DNA from: Salidesulfovibrio onnuriiensis
GTDB taxonomy: Bacteria > Desulfobacterota > Desulfovibrionia > Desulfovibrionales > Desulfovibrionaceae
DNA length: 64,000 nucleotides
NCBI RefSeq assembly: GCF_008001235.1
Contig: NZ_CP040751.1
Location: 417,001-481,000 of the forward strand
Direction of reading: 5' to 3'
Position numbers and translations under genes: made by a program. Below are positions 44,331 to 53,145 of the stretch, in pieces. The stretch's first letter is position 1; each line of letters opens with the position of its first letter. The notes beneath the pieces are model-generated. The model saw nothing but the letters and a program-made list of their open reading frames with translations, did no database searches and was not told the origin of the DNA.

Positions 44331-44897
44331 ATGGCAGAAAACAAAGCCGCGCCGACCCGCAGGAAGGCCGTCAAGATAAAACCCCCGGGCGTCAGGACCC
44401 GCAGGGAGCCGCCCCGGTACGACGCCCGGGCCGCCTCCGAGCGGTTCGTGCGCGCCATGACCTGGATCACGGCCATCGGCCTGCTGTTCTGCGCCGGGCA
44501 GGGGCTTCGCTGGTACACCCACAAGGCACAGCTGGACCGCATCGAGCAGGAGCTGCAGGCCCAGTACGTTTCCGTGCTCGGCGACGACGTGGGCGCATCT
44601 CCCTTCGGACGCATGCAGTTTCTGCACGGCCAGCTCACGGCCCAGGATTCCTTCGGACTCGACCCCCTGGCAGTCATTGCGGCCTTCAGCCGCCATTCCG
44701 ACTTCATGGTCCGCATCGACAAGGCGCACCTCTGGGGGGAATCCGGCACCCTGGAAGGGCTGTACGCCCATGACGCCCAGGCCTTCGAGACCTTCATCCA
44801 ACGGCTCGACACGGATGAGGAATATGCCTTTGATCTCAAATCCAAGGAAGACGCGCTGGGCGGCATCCGGTTCCGCGTCGGCGTGGGGCGGAGGTAG
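44331..44897 (+). CDS. GspL C-terminal-like / PilN-like inner-membrane protein
   Basis: 188 residues. A basic cytoplasmic tail (1-42) precedes a single helix (AMTWITAIGLLFCAGQG, about 42-58) and a periplasmic coiled-coil plus ferredoxin-like domain with FGLDPLAVIAAFSRHSDFMV and RIDKAHLWGESGTLEGL. The topology matches the membrane and periplasmic part of T2SS GspL; the actin-like cytoplasmic domain is missing. The next genes look like GspM and GspN, which supports the reading. Homology is inferred from topology and order. Confidence 0.5.
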   Translation: MAENKAAPTRRKAVKIKPPGVRTRREPPRYDARAASERFVRAMTWITAIGLLFCAGQGLRWYTHKAQLDRIEQELQAQYVSVLGDDVGASPFGRMQFLHGQLTAQDSFGLDPLAVIAAFSRHSDFMVRIDKAHLWGESGTLEGLYAHDAQAFETFIQRLDTDEEYAFDLKSKEDALGGIRFRVGVGRR

Positions 44898-44899
44898 GC

Positions 44900-45385
44900 G
44901 TGGCGAGGCGCAATTGGTTCTGGCTCAAGTGGCCGCAGCACAAGCAGCAGCGTTTCTTCAGTATGGCCAAATGGGCCTGGCTCCTGCTGCTGGTGGCTTC
45001 CTTCGGGCCCCAGTATTTTCTGACCGTCAACGCCCAGAAACGGATCGAACGGCAAAAGGACCTCTATGCCCGGGTGGTGCCAGTGGCCATGGAACTGCGC
45101 ATGGCCCGGGAACGGGAAAATGCCGACAAGGACATTGACCCGCAGTCGCTGGTTTCGCGCATTGCCGAGCAATCGGGGATCGGCTGGGAGCGCATCCGCT
45201 TCGAGGAGCAGCAGTCCGACAGGTTCGGAATCACGTTCGCCCTGCGCGAGGTGACCCTGGTGGAATTGACCTCCTTTCTCATGAAAATCCGCAATTCCTC
45301 GGGATTGCACTGCTTTGAATTCACCCTGCAACGCAGTCCGTCCAACGCCATGCTGGCGGATGTGACCCTGACCCTTGCCCGCTAG
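44900..45385 (+). CDS. GspM-like membrane protein
   Basis: 161 residues. A short cytoplasmic N-terminus, one helix (AKWAWLLLLVASFGPQYFL, about 23-41), a coiled-coil stretch with RMARERENADKDID, and a C-terminal ferredoxin-like domain (FALREVTLVELTSFLMKIRN). This is the GspM architecture. It starts with GTG three bases after the upstream stop. Sequence identity to GspM is modest at best, so the name rests on topology and position. Confidence 0.5.
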   Translation: MARRNWFWLKWPQHKQQRFFSMAKWAWLLLLVASFGPQYFLTVNAQKRIERQKDLYARVVPVAMELRMARERENADKDIDPQSLVSRIAEQSGIGWERIRFEEQQSDRFGITFALREVTLVELTSFLMKIRNSSGLHCFEFTLQRSPSNAMLADVTLTLAR

Positions 45386-45395
45386 AGAAAATTTC

Positions 45396-46130
45396 ATGCG
45401 CAGCCAATCCAACAAACGCGGCGGGGCCGGCCTCGCCTTTCTCGTTCTCCTGCTGGGCTTTGCCGTGGGCATCACCCTGTTCATGCCCTGGGAGACGTTG
45501 TGCGAACGGCTGGTGCGCCATGTGGACTCCAAACTGGAATCCGTCAATTTCACCTGGAAGGACATCCGCCGGGCAGGCCCCTCGGGCTTCAGGATCGACA
45601 ACCTGGCCGTTGGTTTCGCAAATGCACCCGGCGCGCTGCGCTTCGAGCACGCGGACCTGCGGTTCGGGATTTCCCCCCTGGCGCGGGTCAGGCTCAACAC
45701 AGGCGGGGAGGAATGCCTCCTGAAGATCTACCGCAGCGGGCTTGTCGAATGCGAGGGGCAGATCAACCTGACCTACCTTCTGGGGGGCAGCGGCATGCAG
45801 GGAACCCTGTTCGCCAAGGGCGGGATCATGACCTCGGAAACGGAAAGCGGCTGGCTGCACCTGCGCTCGCACCGGCTGATCCTGGCGGACGGCACCGAAT
45901 CCGAAGACCTTTCCTTGACCGTGGAGATACGCGGCGGCACCTGGGAACTGAAAAACATTTCTCTTCGAAAACCACTGGATTTCCAAGGAAAAGGATCCGT
46001 CGCGCTGGACCGGGGGGATTTGCGAAACTCCCTGGTGACCCTGGCCGGCGAGGTGGCCGTGGGCAACACCTTTCATCCGCTGAACCTGGAAAACCGCCTG
46101 GGCTTCCTGCTGGGAGCCCCGGGCCGATAG
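45396..46130 (+). CDS. GspN/AsmA-like membrane protein
   Basis: 244 residues. A single N-terminal helix (GAGLAFLVLLLGFAVGITLF) anchors a periplasmic beta-rich domain with FTWKDIRRAGPSGFRIDNLA and GALRFEHADLRFGISPLARV, the type II secretion GspN/AsmA repeat style. The preferred ATG 45396 begins eight bases past the upstream stop; a TTG at 45375 would overlap. With the two preceding genes it forms an L-M-N-like trio whose next neighbour is pglB. Confidence 0.55.
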   Translation: MRSQSNKRGGAGLAFLVLLLGFAVGITLFMPWETLCERLVRHVDSKLESVNFTWKDIRRAGPSGFRIDNLAVGFANAPGALRFEHADLRFGISPLARVRLNTGGEECLLKIYRSGLVECEGQINLTYLLGGSGMQGTLFAKGGIMTSETESGWLHLRSHRLILADGTESEDLSLTVEIRGGTWELKNISLRKPLDFQGKGSVALDRGDLRNSLVTLAGEVAVGNTFHPLNLENRLGFLLGAPGR

Positions 46131-46155
46131 AAACCGCAACACGTATGGATGCAAA

Positions 46156-48399
46156 ATGACCGAGTCTGGGCTTATGAACCGGTATTCAGGGGCGTTCGGG
46201 CAACCCTGCCCACTGCAGAAGGATTGGCGCTGGCTGCTTTCCGTCGGCGTCTGTTGCTACCTGGCCATCCTGGGATTGCGCCTGAGCCTCTGGACCATGT
46301 GGGACAATCCCCTGCTCCGGGTGGGCGACGAGTTCATCATGTCCACCCACGATTCCTACCTCTGGCTGGCCCATGCGCGCGTGGCAGAATTCGGCGACGG
46401 CCGATCCCTGGCCTATTTCACCAGGCTGCTGCACGAATATCTGGGCCTCGCCCTGGGCGCCATCGGTTTCTGGGGACCGGCCTTCCTTTCCAGCCTGCTG
46501 GCAATTCCCTGCGTTCTCTGGGGCTGGGCCCTGGGCGGCAGGGAAGGGGCGGTCTTCGCGGGCATTGCCGGCTGCCTGACCCCCGGCTTCTACGCCCGCA
46601 CCAAGCTCGGCTATTACGACACCGACATGTTCACCCTGCTCCTGCCCATGCTGGTGGCCTTCTGGCTGGCCTGGTGGCTGCGTCAGCGCACCAGCTTCCG
46701 CTGGCAGGAGACGCGGGAGGAAATCCAGCCGTCCCAACGGCTTCCCCTCCAGGTTTTGGGCATAGGCCTGTTCACGCGCTTTGCGGGCTGGTGGCATCAG
46801 GACATCGCCAACTATTCTGTACTTCTGTCCCTGTTGGCAATTGTAGTCGGCACAATCTTCGCCAGGAAAAACCACCGTTCGCATTTTGCGTATGAAGGGG
46901 CCATTTTCATTCTCGCCGCCATCCCCGCCACGGTTTGGGATTATTCTCTCGCCCCCCTCCTGCATGCAGCAGGAATGACCCCTTACATACTCATTTCCAT
47001 ACTGCTGGCTGCAACTCTGGCGGTATGGAGGGTGCAGGGCAGACACGGCGACACAGAAACGCCAGTGGACAAATACCTTTCCCTCGGACTCCTGTTGGCC
47101 GCCCTGATCTTGGCCGGAATATTCTCCGGCCCCCTCATGGGGATATGGACCAAGCTGCTGCTATACCTGAAACCCGCGGCAACCCAGGCCACAACCACGG
47201 CTCAACAGACCGCCCCCATCTTTCCCCGGGTCACCCAGAGCATCATCGAGGCCAAGCTCCTTCCTCTGGGAACAGCGCTGGAACGATCGGCCTATTATTA
47301 CTGGGTCGGTCTCGCTGCCCTGGCCGCCATGATTCCAGTACTCATTGCCCGGCCTTTGTCCGTGCTGCTGCTGCCCCTGGTAGCCCTCTCCATTCTCAGT
47401 ATCAAGATGGGCACCCGGTTCAGCATGTTCGGCGGGGCAGCGCTAATGATCTTCCTGAGTGTGGCGGGAACCGCCCTGTCCCGGAAGCTGCTGCCGTCCA
47501 TGATCGATAGAGGACGTGAAATCGTCATTGCCGCGGTCATGGCAGCCCTGGCCTGCTGCCTGGTCCTGCCCAAATATCGGGAATACCGTTCCCTGCCCCC
47601 CACCCCCGTGGTGGACAAGGTGCATGCCGAAGCCCTCATGGGGCTGGGCAAACGCGCCCCCAAGGATGCTTCGGTATGGACCTGGTGGGACTGGGGCTAC
47701 GCCACCCAGTATTATGCAGGGTTAAAAACGCCCATTGACGGGGGCAAGCACTCGGGCATGGACCTGTACCCCACCGCCGTGGCGCTTGCCACGGATTCCC
47801 CCCGGCAGGCCAACCAGCTCATTCGCTACTGCACCCGGTTCCCAGGGCAGGACCCCACCAGGGAATGGGCAAAAAAATCCGGGGCAGACGTCCAACGGAC
47901 CATCGACCAACTGGCCGCAAGCGGTCCTGCGTTCAAGCCGGCCCCCAAACAATACCTGGCCGTGTCCTACAAGGATCTCCGTATTGCCAAATGGCTCATG
48001 TTTTACGGGAACTGGAACGTGACTTCCGGCACAACCCATGAGGCCGTGGTTCGACGGTTCGGGCCGGGACAAATGGCCGTCAACCTTCAGATCGGCGCCG
48101 TCATGAACCGCGGGGGTATGAAAAACGCCATTCTCACGGCGGACATGCTCGACATCGACAAGGCCGACCACTTCGACTACCCGCAGAACCGATACTCCCC
48201 CACGCTTGTGCCCCAGACGCCCCATCTGGTCTTCAACACCGTGGCCGGGGAAACCAACTTTTTCGACAAGGACACCTACAACTCCATGCTGGTGCAACTT
48301 TTCACCGGCGATCCGGAGTCTGAATCAATCAAACCCTATTTTCGCCTCGTCGCCGATGGACTGCCCTTCATCCGCATTTACGAGGTGGTGCAAAACTAG
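46156..48399 (+). CDS. pglB: STT3/PglB-type oligosaccharyltransferase
   Basis: 747 residues. About 12-13 helices fill the first 480 residues and a periplasmic domain follows. The catalytic signature WWDWGYATQYYAG (near 508) is the WWDYG motif of STT3/PglB that recognises the N-x-S/T sequon. Acidic metal-binding loops include RVGDEF and GYYDTDMFT. It transfers lipid-linked glycan to Asn in periplasmic proteins. Desulfovibrio species are known to carry such enzymes. The central part (46.8-47.6 kb) is visibly less GC-rich than its neighbours. Ribosome site weak; an alternative start is ATG 46186 or nearby. Confidence 0.9.
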   Translation: MTESGLMNRYSGAFGQPCPLQKDWRWLLSVGVCCYLAILGLRLSLWTMWDNPLLRVGDEFIMSTHDSYLWLAHARVAEFGDGRSLAYFTRLLHEYLGLALGAIGFWGPAFLSSLLAIPCVLWGWALGGREGAVFAGIAGCLTPGFYARTKLGYYDTDMFTLLLPMLVAFWLAWWLRQRTSFRWQETREEIQPSQRLPLQVLGIGLFTRFAGWWHQDIANYSVLLSLLAIVVGTIFARKNHRSHFAYEGAIFILAAIPATVWDYSLAPLLHAAGMTPYILISILLAATLAVWRVQGRHGDTETPVDKYLSLGLLLAALILAGIFSGPLMGIWTKLLLYLKPAATQATTTAQQTAPIFPRVTQSIIEAKLLPLGTALERSAYYYWVGLAALAAMIPVLIARPLSVLLLPLVALSILSIKMGTRFSMFGGAALMIFLSVAGTALSRKLLPSMIDRGREIVIAAVMAALACCLVLPKYREYRSLPPTPVVDKVHAEALMGLGKRAPKDASVWTWWDWGYATQYYAGLKTPIDGGKHSGMDLYPTAVALATDSPRQANQLIRYCTRFPGQDPTREWAKKSGADVQRTIDQLAASGPAFKPAPKQYLAVSYKDLRIAKWLMFYGNWNVTSGTTHEAVVRRFGPGQMAVNLQIGAVMNRGGMKNAILTADMLDIDKADHFDYPQNRYSPTLVPQTPHLVFNTVAGETNFFDKDTYNSMLVQLFTGDPESESIKPYFRLVADGLPFIRIYEVVQN

Positions 48400-48413
48400 C
48401 AAAGGAATACATC

Positions 48414-49541
48414 ATGGGAATACCGTTTATCGATCTGAAATCTCAGTACAAACGAATTGAAAATGAAGTCCGGGGCGGCATTGAGGCCGTTCTGGAGCAC
48501 GGCGCCTACATCATGGGCCCGGAAATCAGAGAACTGGAAAGCGAGCTGGCCGGCTACAGCAAGGTCAACCACGCCGTGGGCTGCGCCTCGGGCACCGACG
48601 CCCTGGTCATGGCCCTCATGGCCCTGGACGTGAAGCCCGGCGACGCGGTGTTCACCACGCCGTTCACCTTCATGGCCACCGCCGAGGCCGTGGCCCTGCT
48701 GGGCGCCACCCCGGTGTTCGTGGACATCGATCCCGTCACCTACAACATCGATCCGGCCGCCCTCAAAAAGGCCATCCGCAAGGTGCACGACGAAGGCAAG
48801 CTGCGGCCCAAGGGCGTCATTGCCGTGGACCTGTTCGGGGTGCCCGCCGATTATGACGCCATCGAACCCATCGCCAAGAACAACGGCCTGTTCCTCATCG
48901 TGGATGCGGCCCAGTCCTTTGGCGCGGTCTACAAGGGCCGCCCGGTCTGCTCCATCGGCGACATCGCCTGCACCTCGTTCTTCCCGGCCAAGCCCCTGGG
49001 CTGCTACGGCGACGGCGGCATGGTCTTCACGGACGACGAAACCCTGGACGGACTGCTGCGCTCGGTGCGCGTGCACGGCCAGGGCACCGACAAGTACGAC
49101 AACGTGCGCCTGGGCATCAACGGCCGCCTGGACTCCATGCAGGCCGCAGTGCTCAAGGCCAAGTTCGCCATCTTCCCGGAAGAGGTTGAACTGCGCAACG
49201 AAGTGGCCGACCGCTACCGCGAAGTGCTCGCCGGCGTGGAAAACCTGGTGACCCCCACGGTTCCCGAAGGCTGCACCTCTGTCTGGGCCCAGTACTCGGT
49301 TTTGGCGCGCGACGCCGAACACCGCGCCGAGCTCCAGGCCAAGCTCCAGGAGGCGGGCATCCCCTCGGCCATCTACTACCCCCTGCCCCTGCACCTGCAG
49401 CAGGCATTTGCCTATCTCGGGTACTCCAAGGGCGACCTGCCCGTGTGCGAAGGCATCGGCGAACGCATCTTCGCCCTGCCCATGCATCCGTACCTCAAGG
49501 CGGAAGACCAGCAGGCCATTGCCGAAGCCCTGGCCGGTTAA
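48414..49541 (+). CDS. DegT/DnrJ/EryC1/StrS aminotransferase (PglE/WbpE-like)
   Basis: 375 residues, PLP fold type I. IPFIDLKSQYKRIENEV is the classical opening; GCASGTDALVMALMAL binds the phosphate, VDAAQSFGAVYKG holds the Asp, and TSFFPAKPLGCYGDGG has the PLP Lys near 192. It transaminates a nucleotide keto-sugar to make amino sugars such as bacillosamine precursors or 2,3-diamino uronates. It begins 14 bases after the pglB stop (AAGGA site). It fits supply of sugar for the glycosylation pathway. Confidence 0.93.
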   Translation: MGIPFIDLKSQYKRIENEVRGGIEAVLEHGAYIMGPEIRELESELAGYSKVNHAVGCASGTDALVMALMALDVKPGDAVFTTPFTFMATAEAVALLGATPVFVDIDPVTYNIDPAALKKAIRKVHDEGKLRPKGVIAVDLFGVPADYDAIEPIAKNNGLFLIVDAAQSFGAVYKGRPVCSIGDIACTSFFPAKPLGCYGDGGMVFTDDETLDGLLRSVRVHGQGTDKYDNVRLGINGRLDSMQAAVLKAKFAIFPEEVELRNEVADRYREVLAGVENLVTPTVPEGCTSVWAQYSVLARDAEHRAELQAKLQEAGIPSAIYYPLPLHLQQAFAYLGYSKGDLPVCEGIGERIFALPMHPYLKAEDQQAIAEALAG

Positions 49542-49552
49542 GGAGATACATC

Positions 49553-49849
49553 ATGGCCCGTCGTCAGAGCAAACCAAGTTATTTCAAGCTGTTCCTTTTG
49601 GGACTGGCCTTGGCCTATCTGGCGACGGGCTTTGTGGACAAACCCACGCCCATCCATTTTGAACCGGGCGATTCCACGCGGGCGGCCCAGAGCGCGGTGG
49701 TGGAAAGCGACGTGCAGGTCGTGCAGCGCATGAATGTCTTCAAGCTGGGCGACCCCCTGACCATGCAGCTCCTGTTGCCGGAATTCGGCGCGGACGATGA
49801 CTGGGAATTCAAGGGCGAGGTCGCGCCCCCGCCCGTTTTCGAAGAATAG
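49553..49849 (+). CDS. small membrane-anchored protein of unknown function
   Basis: 98 residues. A basic start (MARRQSKPSYFK) is followed by one helix, LFLLGLALAYLATGFV (about 13-28), and a soluble periplasmic-side tail ending in acidic/Pro-rich PPPVFEE. AAGGAG is placed well before the ATG at 49553, and it follows the aminotransferase by 11 bases in the same operon. I do not recognise a family. Association with the glycosylation locus is the only clue. Confidence 0.7.
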   Translation: MARRQSKPSYFKLFLLGLALAYLATGFVDKPTPIHFEPGDSTRAAQSAVVESDVQVVQRMNVFKLGDPLTMQLLLPEFGADDDWEFKGEVAPPPVFEE

Positions 49850-49855
49850 GGGAAA

Positions 49856-51121
49856 TCAGCCTTCCATCACCCGGTTGCGTCCGGTTTCCTTGGCCCGGTA
49901 CAGGGCCTCGTCCACCCGCTTGATGAATTCGTCCTGGGATTCGCCCCGGACATACTCCACGATGCCGAAGCTCGAGGTGACGGTCCTGGGGACGCCTGAA
50001 AAGGAAAAGTCTTCCACGGCCTGCCGAAGCCGCTCGGCCACCTGCCGCACCCGGTCCATGTCCGAGGCCGGGGCCAGGACCATGAACTCCTCGCCGCCCC
50101 AACGCACCAATCGATCGGTCTCGCGGATGTTTTCCCGCACCAGCTGGGAGATTTCGCGCAGCACCGCGTCCCCCACGTCATGCCCGTACTCGTCGTTGAT
50201 GGACTTGAAGTGGTCGATGTCGAACATGACCAGGGAAAAGGGTCTGCCGACGATAATCTCGGTGCCCAGCAGGCGCAGGAAGCTGCGCCGGTTCATGGCC
50301 TTGGTCAGCGGGTCGGTGGAGGCCTCGTCGGCCAGCAGGTCCTTTTCATCCTCCAGCTCGCTGATGTCCTGAAAGGAGAACAGCCGCAGGGGCGTGTTCT
50401 GGAAGGTGGCGAAGGTCACGGCGAACACCCCGGGCCTGCCCGATGGATTGCCCGGGTTATCCAGGTGCACCACGGCGTCGCGGTCGAGCTGGTCCTCCAC
50501 GATGGCCGTTATCCATCCGGACGGTCCGCCGGTGTATTCTTCCCCGTTGAGCCTGAGGATGCGGTCGGCGATACGTGCGCCCCCTGCCCGGAAATGGTCG
50601 AAGGAGGGATAGCCGAGATAGGCCGCCATGCGCTGGTTGGCATAGACCACCTGGCCCTTGAGCTCCAGCAGGGCCATGCCCGGAAAGGCGTCCAGCAGAT
50701 TCCAGAGCATCCTGTCGGCCTGGGCCAGCTTGCGGCGCAAATACACGGCGCGGGCGCACCGGCGCACCGCGTCCAGCAGCTTGGAAGGGTCGGCGGGCAG
50801 GCGCAGAAAGGCGTCGATGTTCAGTTCCAGAACATTGAGCAGGGCCTTGGGGTTGTACTGGTCGTAGGCCACGATGAAAGGCATGTCCTCGTCTTCGCCC
50901 CGGATCATGGCGATCATGTCCGGGCCGTCCAGCACCGGCAGCACTATGTCCGTGAAGACCACGTCCGGGTGGTTGTCGCGATAGCTGCGAAGTCCCTCCC
51001 TGCCGTCCGCAGCCGTAAAGACCGCGCTCACCGCCTTTCTGAGCAGTCCGGCAATGCGCTCGCGCTCATATTCCCCCTGCATGACCACGAGTATGGAAAT
51101 ACCCTGTTTTCTGCCTGCCAT
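49856..51121 (-). CDS. REC-PAS-GGDEF diguanylate cyclase
   Basis: 421 residues. A receiver-like domain (1-120) with the phospho-acceptor in VVFTDIVLPVLDG, but the usual N-terminal acidic pair is replaced by MQGE, so phosphorylation may be altered. A PAS-like segment (about 140-250) follows, then GGDEF (about 265-420): LTKAMNRRSFLRLL, FDIDHFKSINDEYGHDVGD, RWGGEEFMVLAP, with an intact I-site RETD five residues earlier. Makes cyclic di-GMP. Convergent with the previous gene, six bases away. Confidence 0.92.
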   Translation of the reverse strand: MAGRKQGISILVVMQGEYERERIAGLLRKAVSAVFTAADGREGLRSYRDNHPDVVFTDIVLPVLDGPDMIAMIRGEDEDMPFIVAYDQYNPKALLNVLELNIDAFLRLPADPSKLLDAVRRCARAVYLRRKLAQADRMLWNLLDAFPGMALLELKGQVVYANQRMAAYLGYPSFDHFRAGGARIADRILRLNGEEYTGGPSGWITAIVEDQLDRDAVVHLDNPGNPSGRPGVFAVTFATFQNTPLRLFSFQDISELEDEKDLLADEASTDPLTKAMNRRSFLRLLGTEIIVGRPFSLVMFDIDHFKSINDEYGHDVGDAVLREISQLVRENIRETDRLVRWGGEEFMVLAPASDMDRVRQVAERLRQAVEDFSFSGVPRTVTSSFGIVEYVRGESQDEFIKRVDEALYRAKETGRNRVMEG

Positions 51122-51416
51122 TCTCCGTCCCCTCCTGAATGCGTTTTTCGAGCATACCCTGTGCGTGCACCGGGAACAACAGCGGAATCATTATAAGTCC
51201 ATGCAGGCACGCCGCCTCGAATTGCAAAAAAGCGTACCGCCAACCTGTCGAAACCGGCATGCGCCGCGCACAATGTTTTACTCTTTTCCTTTTGCCACGC
51301 GATATGCGTTTTCCTATTTTAAGATGGGAGGCATGGCCCAAGGACATGTGGGGAGAAGGGAGCCTGCCCGTTGCGGGCGGGAATTTGCAATGTCGTATAA
51401 CCCACAAGGAGGTCCC

Positions 51417-51866
51417 ATGAAACTGGGCGGAATGTTTGAACAGGAAGGCATGAAACTTCAGACGGGCATGCAGGCCGCGGAAAAGAACGAGGAAACCAGG
51501 CAGCGCGACAAACCCGTCAAGGAGGTCGCGGCCGAGGGCGACAAGCTGAGCATTTCGCAGGAGGCCAAGGAAAAGGCCGCGGAAATGACCAGCCAGGAGT
51601 CCGGGGACAAGAGCCAGGCCAAAAGCGGTGAAGGCGGCGTGAAGCTGACCATGGGCAACCAGTCCGGCGCGGAAGGAGCCTCCTCGGGCGACGACCTGCA
51701 GGACGCCCAGACCGAGGTCAGCAAGAAGGAGAAGGAAATCGAGGAACTGGAGGCCAACTTCATCGGTTCGGACGAGGACAGGAAGCGGGAGCTTTCCAAA
51801 CTCAACCGGGAACTGGAAGACCTGGAAGATGCGGAAAAGCAGCTCCAGAACCAGATTGAACTCTGA
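51417..51866 (+). CDS. charged coiled-coil protein of unknown function
   Basis: 149 residues, soluble, very rich in Glu, Lys, Gln and Ser. A Met-rich start (MKLGGMFEQEGMKLQTGM) is followed by a disordered region with EGDKLSISQEAKEKAAEM, which loosely recalls FlgM-like or flagellar linkers, then a coiled coil from about 105 to 149 (KKEKEIEELEANFIGSDEDR). AAGGAGG lies four bases before ATG 51417; an ATG at 51390 has a poor site. No family recognised. Confidence 0.65.
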   Translation: MKLGGMFEQEGMKLQTGMQAAEKNEETRQRDKPVKEVAAEGDKLSISQEAKEKAAEMTSQESGDKSQAKSGEGGVKLTMGNQSGAEGASSGDDLQDAQTEVSKKEKEIEELEANFIGSDEDRKRELSKLNRELEDLEDAEKQLQNQIEL

Positions 51867-51873
51867 TTGCCGC

Positions 51874-51908
51874 ATGCGCAACGCCAGGGACGGCGTTGCG
51901 CATTTCCC
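51874..51908 (+). terminator. terminator after the coiled-coil gene
   Basis: A perfect 12-base stem ATGCGCAACGCC (51874-51885) with GGCGTTGCGCAT (51892-51903), then TTTCC. Confidence 0.8.
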
Positions 51909-51940
51909 CTGCCGCGCACACGAAAACCCTGGGCTGCCTC

Positions 51941-53122
51941 CTACCGATCCCCGGGGCAGAAGACGTCCTTGCCGCCCGCCTGAATCACCCGCCTCTGCAG
52001 CGCCAGGCTGAGCAGCCAGCTCAGGAGCGTGGCCAGCAAAAAGACCGCCGCCATCTTGATGCCCGACCCCAGCGCCAGGGGAAAGAACGCGGCCTGCAAA
52101 AAGATGCAGAACGGAAGGTGCACCAGATAGATATGGTAGGAGCTGGCAGCCAGCCCGGCCTGGACTGCGCCGGGCCGGTTCAGGAAGCGATGCGACAGGT
52201 TGATGAATCCGGCAATGGCGGTAAAGGCCGTGACCGTGCGAGACAGGCCGGCGGCAAGCGCCAGGAGCGGCGGCAGGCCTCCCGGCACCCCGATGCATTT
52301 GCCGCCCACGGCAATGGAAAAGACCGAGCTGACCGCAAAGCCGATCATCCAGAGCCACCACGGGCCGGCAAACACGCCCCGGCTTTCGAGCCAGCCGTTT
52401 TCCGCCAGGAACACCCCCAGTATGAAGAAGCCCGCATAATAGGGAATGCGCACCGGCTGGAACAGGAAGAACGGCCCGATCTTGGCCCAGGCCAGGGGCG
52501 TCATGAGCAGGGAAAGCGCGGCGTAGCCCAGGCCGGAAAACGCCAGGCACAGCAAAACGGCAATGCCGTACCGGGACGGACCGCGCCGCAGGGACCTCGG
52601 CCGGATTTCGCGGAACAGGGCGTAGCAGACGAAAAAGACCAGCAGCATGGTGATGAACCAGACATGCATGGGCGTGACGTCCCATTCGTGCCCGGCGTAG
52701 GACTGCATGGAGTCGATGTAATACAGCTTCCAGTCCAGGCAGGACGCCAGCCAGTCCAGATAGAACCCGCCGAAGCCCTTGGGGCCGGGATAGCCCACAT
52801 ACATGGCCAGGGGCAGCAGGGTCAGGAGCAGCGCCACCGAGGGAATCCCGAGACGCCGGAACTTGCCGAGGAGAAACCTGCGCATGCCGTGGCGGTTCAG
52901 GGAGGACGGGGCGAACAGCCCGGCCACCAGGAAGAGCACCGGCAGGGCGAACCCGTCGATGACGATGATGAGCAGGTCATAGGCCAGGCCGGGTGTGTCG
53001 CGCACCTGCCACCAGGGAATGAGATTGCTGTAGGCGCAGGCCGCATGCAGCAGCACCACGAGCAGGACCATCAGGGTCCGGGTGTTGTCCAGATAGGTCC
53101 GTCGTTGCCGATTGTCGGACAT
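51941..53122 (-). CDS. acyltransferase 3 family membrane protein (OafA/OpgC-like)
   Basis: 393 residues with ten or more helices. It opens RTYLDNTRTLMVLLVVLLHA, the family's conserved Arg/Asp-Asn start. PMHVWFITMLLVFFVCYALF and YHIYLVHLPFCIFLQ are also typical. Such enzymes acylate sugars or glycans at the membrane; MdoC/OpgC succinylates periplasmic glucans. Strong AAGGAGG before the ATG. It lies 23 bases after tetR in the same direction. Confidence 0.88.
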   Translation of the reverse strand: MSDNRQRRTYLDNTRTLMVLLVVLLHAACAYSNLIPWWQVRDTPGLAYDLLIIVIDGFALPVLFLVAGLFAPSSLNRHGMRRFLLGKFRRLGIPSVALLLTLLPLAMYVGYPGPKGFGGFYLDWLASCLDWKLYYIDSMQSYAGHEWDVTPMHVWFITMLLVFFVCYALFREIRPRSLRRGPSRYGIAVLLCLAFSGLGYAALSLLMTPLAWAKIGPFFLFQPVRIPYYAGFFILGVFLAENGWLESRGVFAGPWWLWMIGFAVSSVFSIAVGGKCIGVPGGLPPLLALAAGLSRTVTAFTAIAGFINLSHRFLNRPGAVQAGLAASSYHIYLVHLPFCIFLQAAFFPLALGSGIKMAAVFLLATLLSWLLSLALQRRVIQAGGKDVFCPGDR

Positions 53123-53145
53123 GGTCGCCTCCTTGCCGCGCCTCC

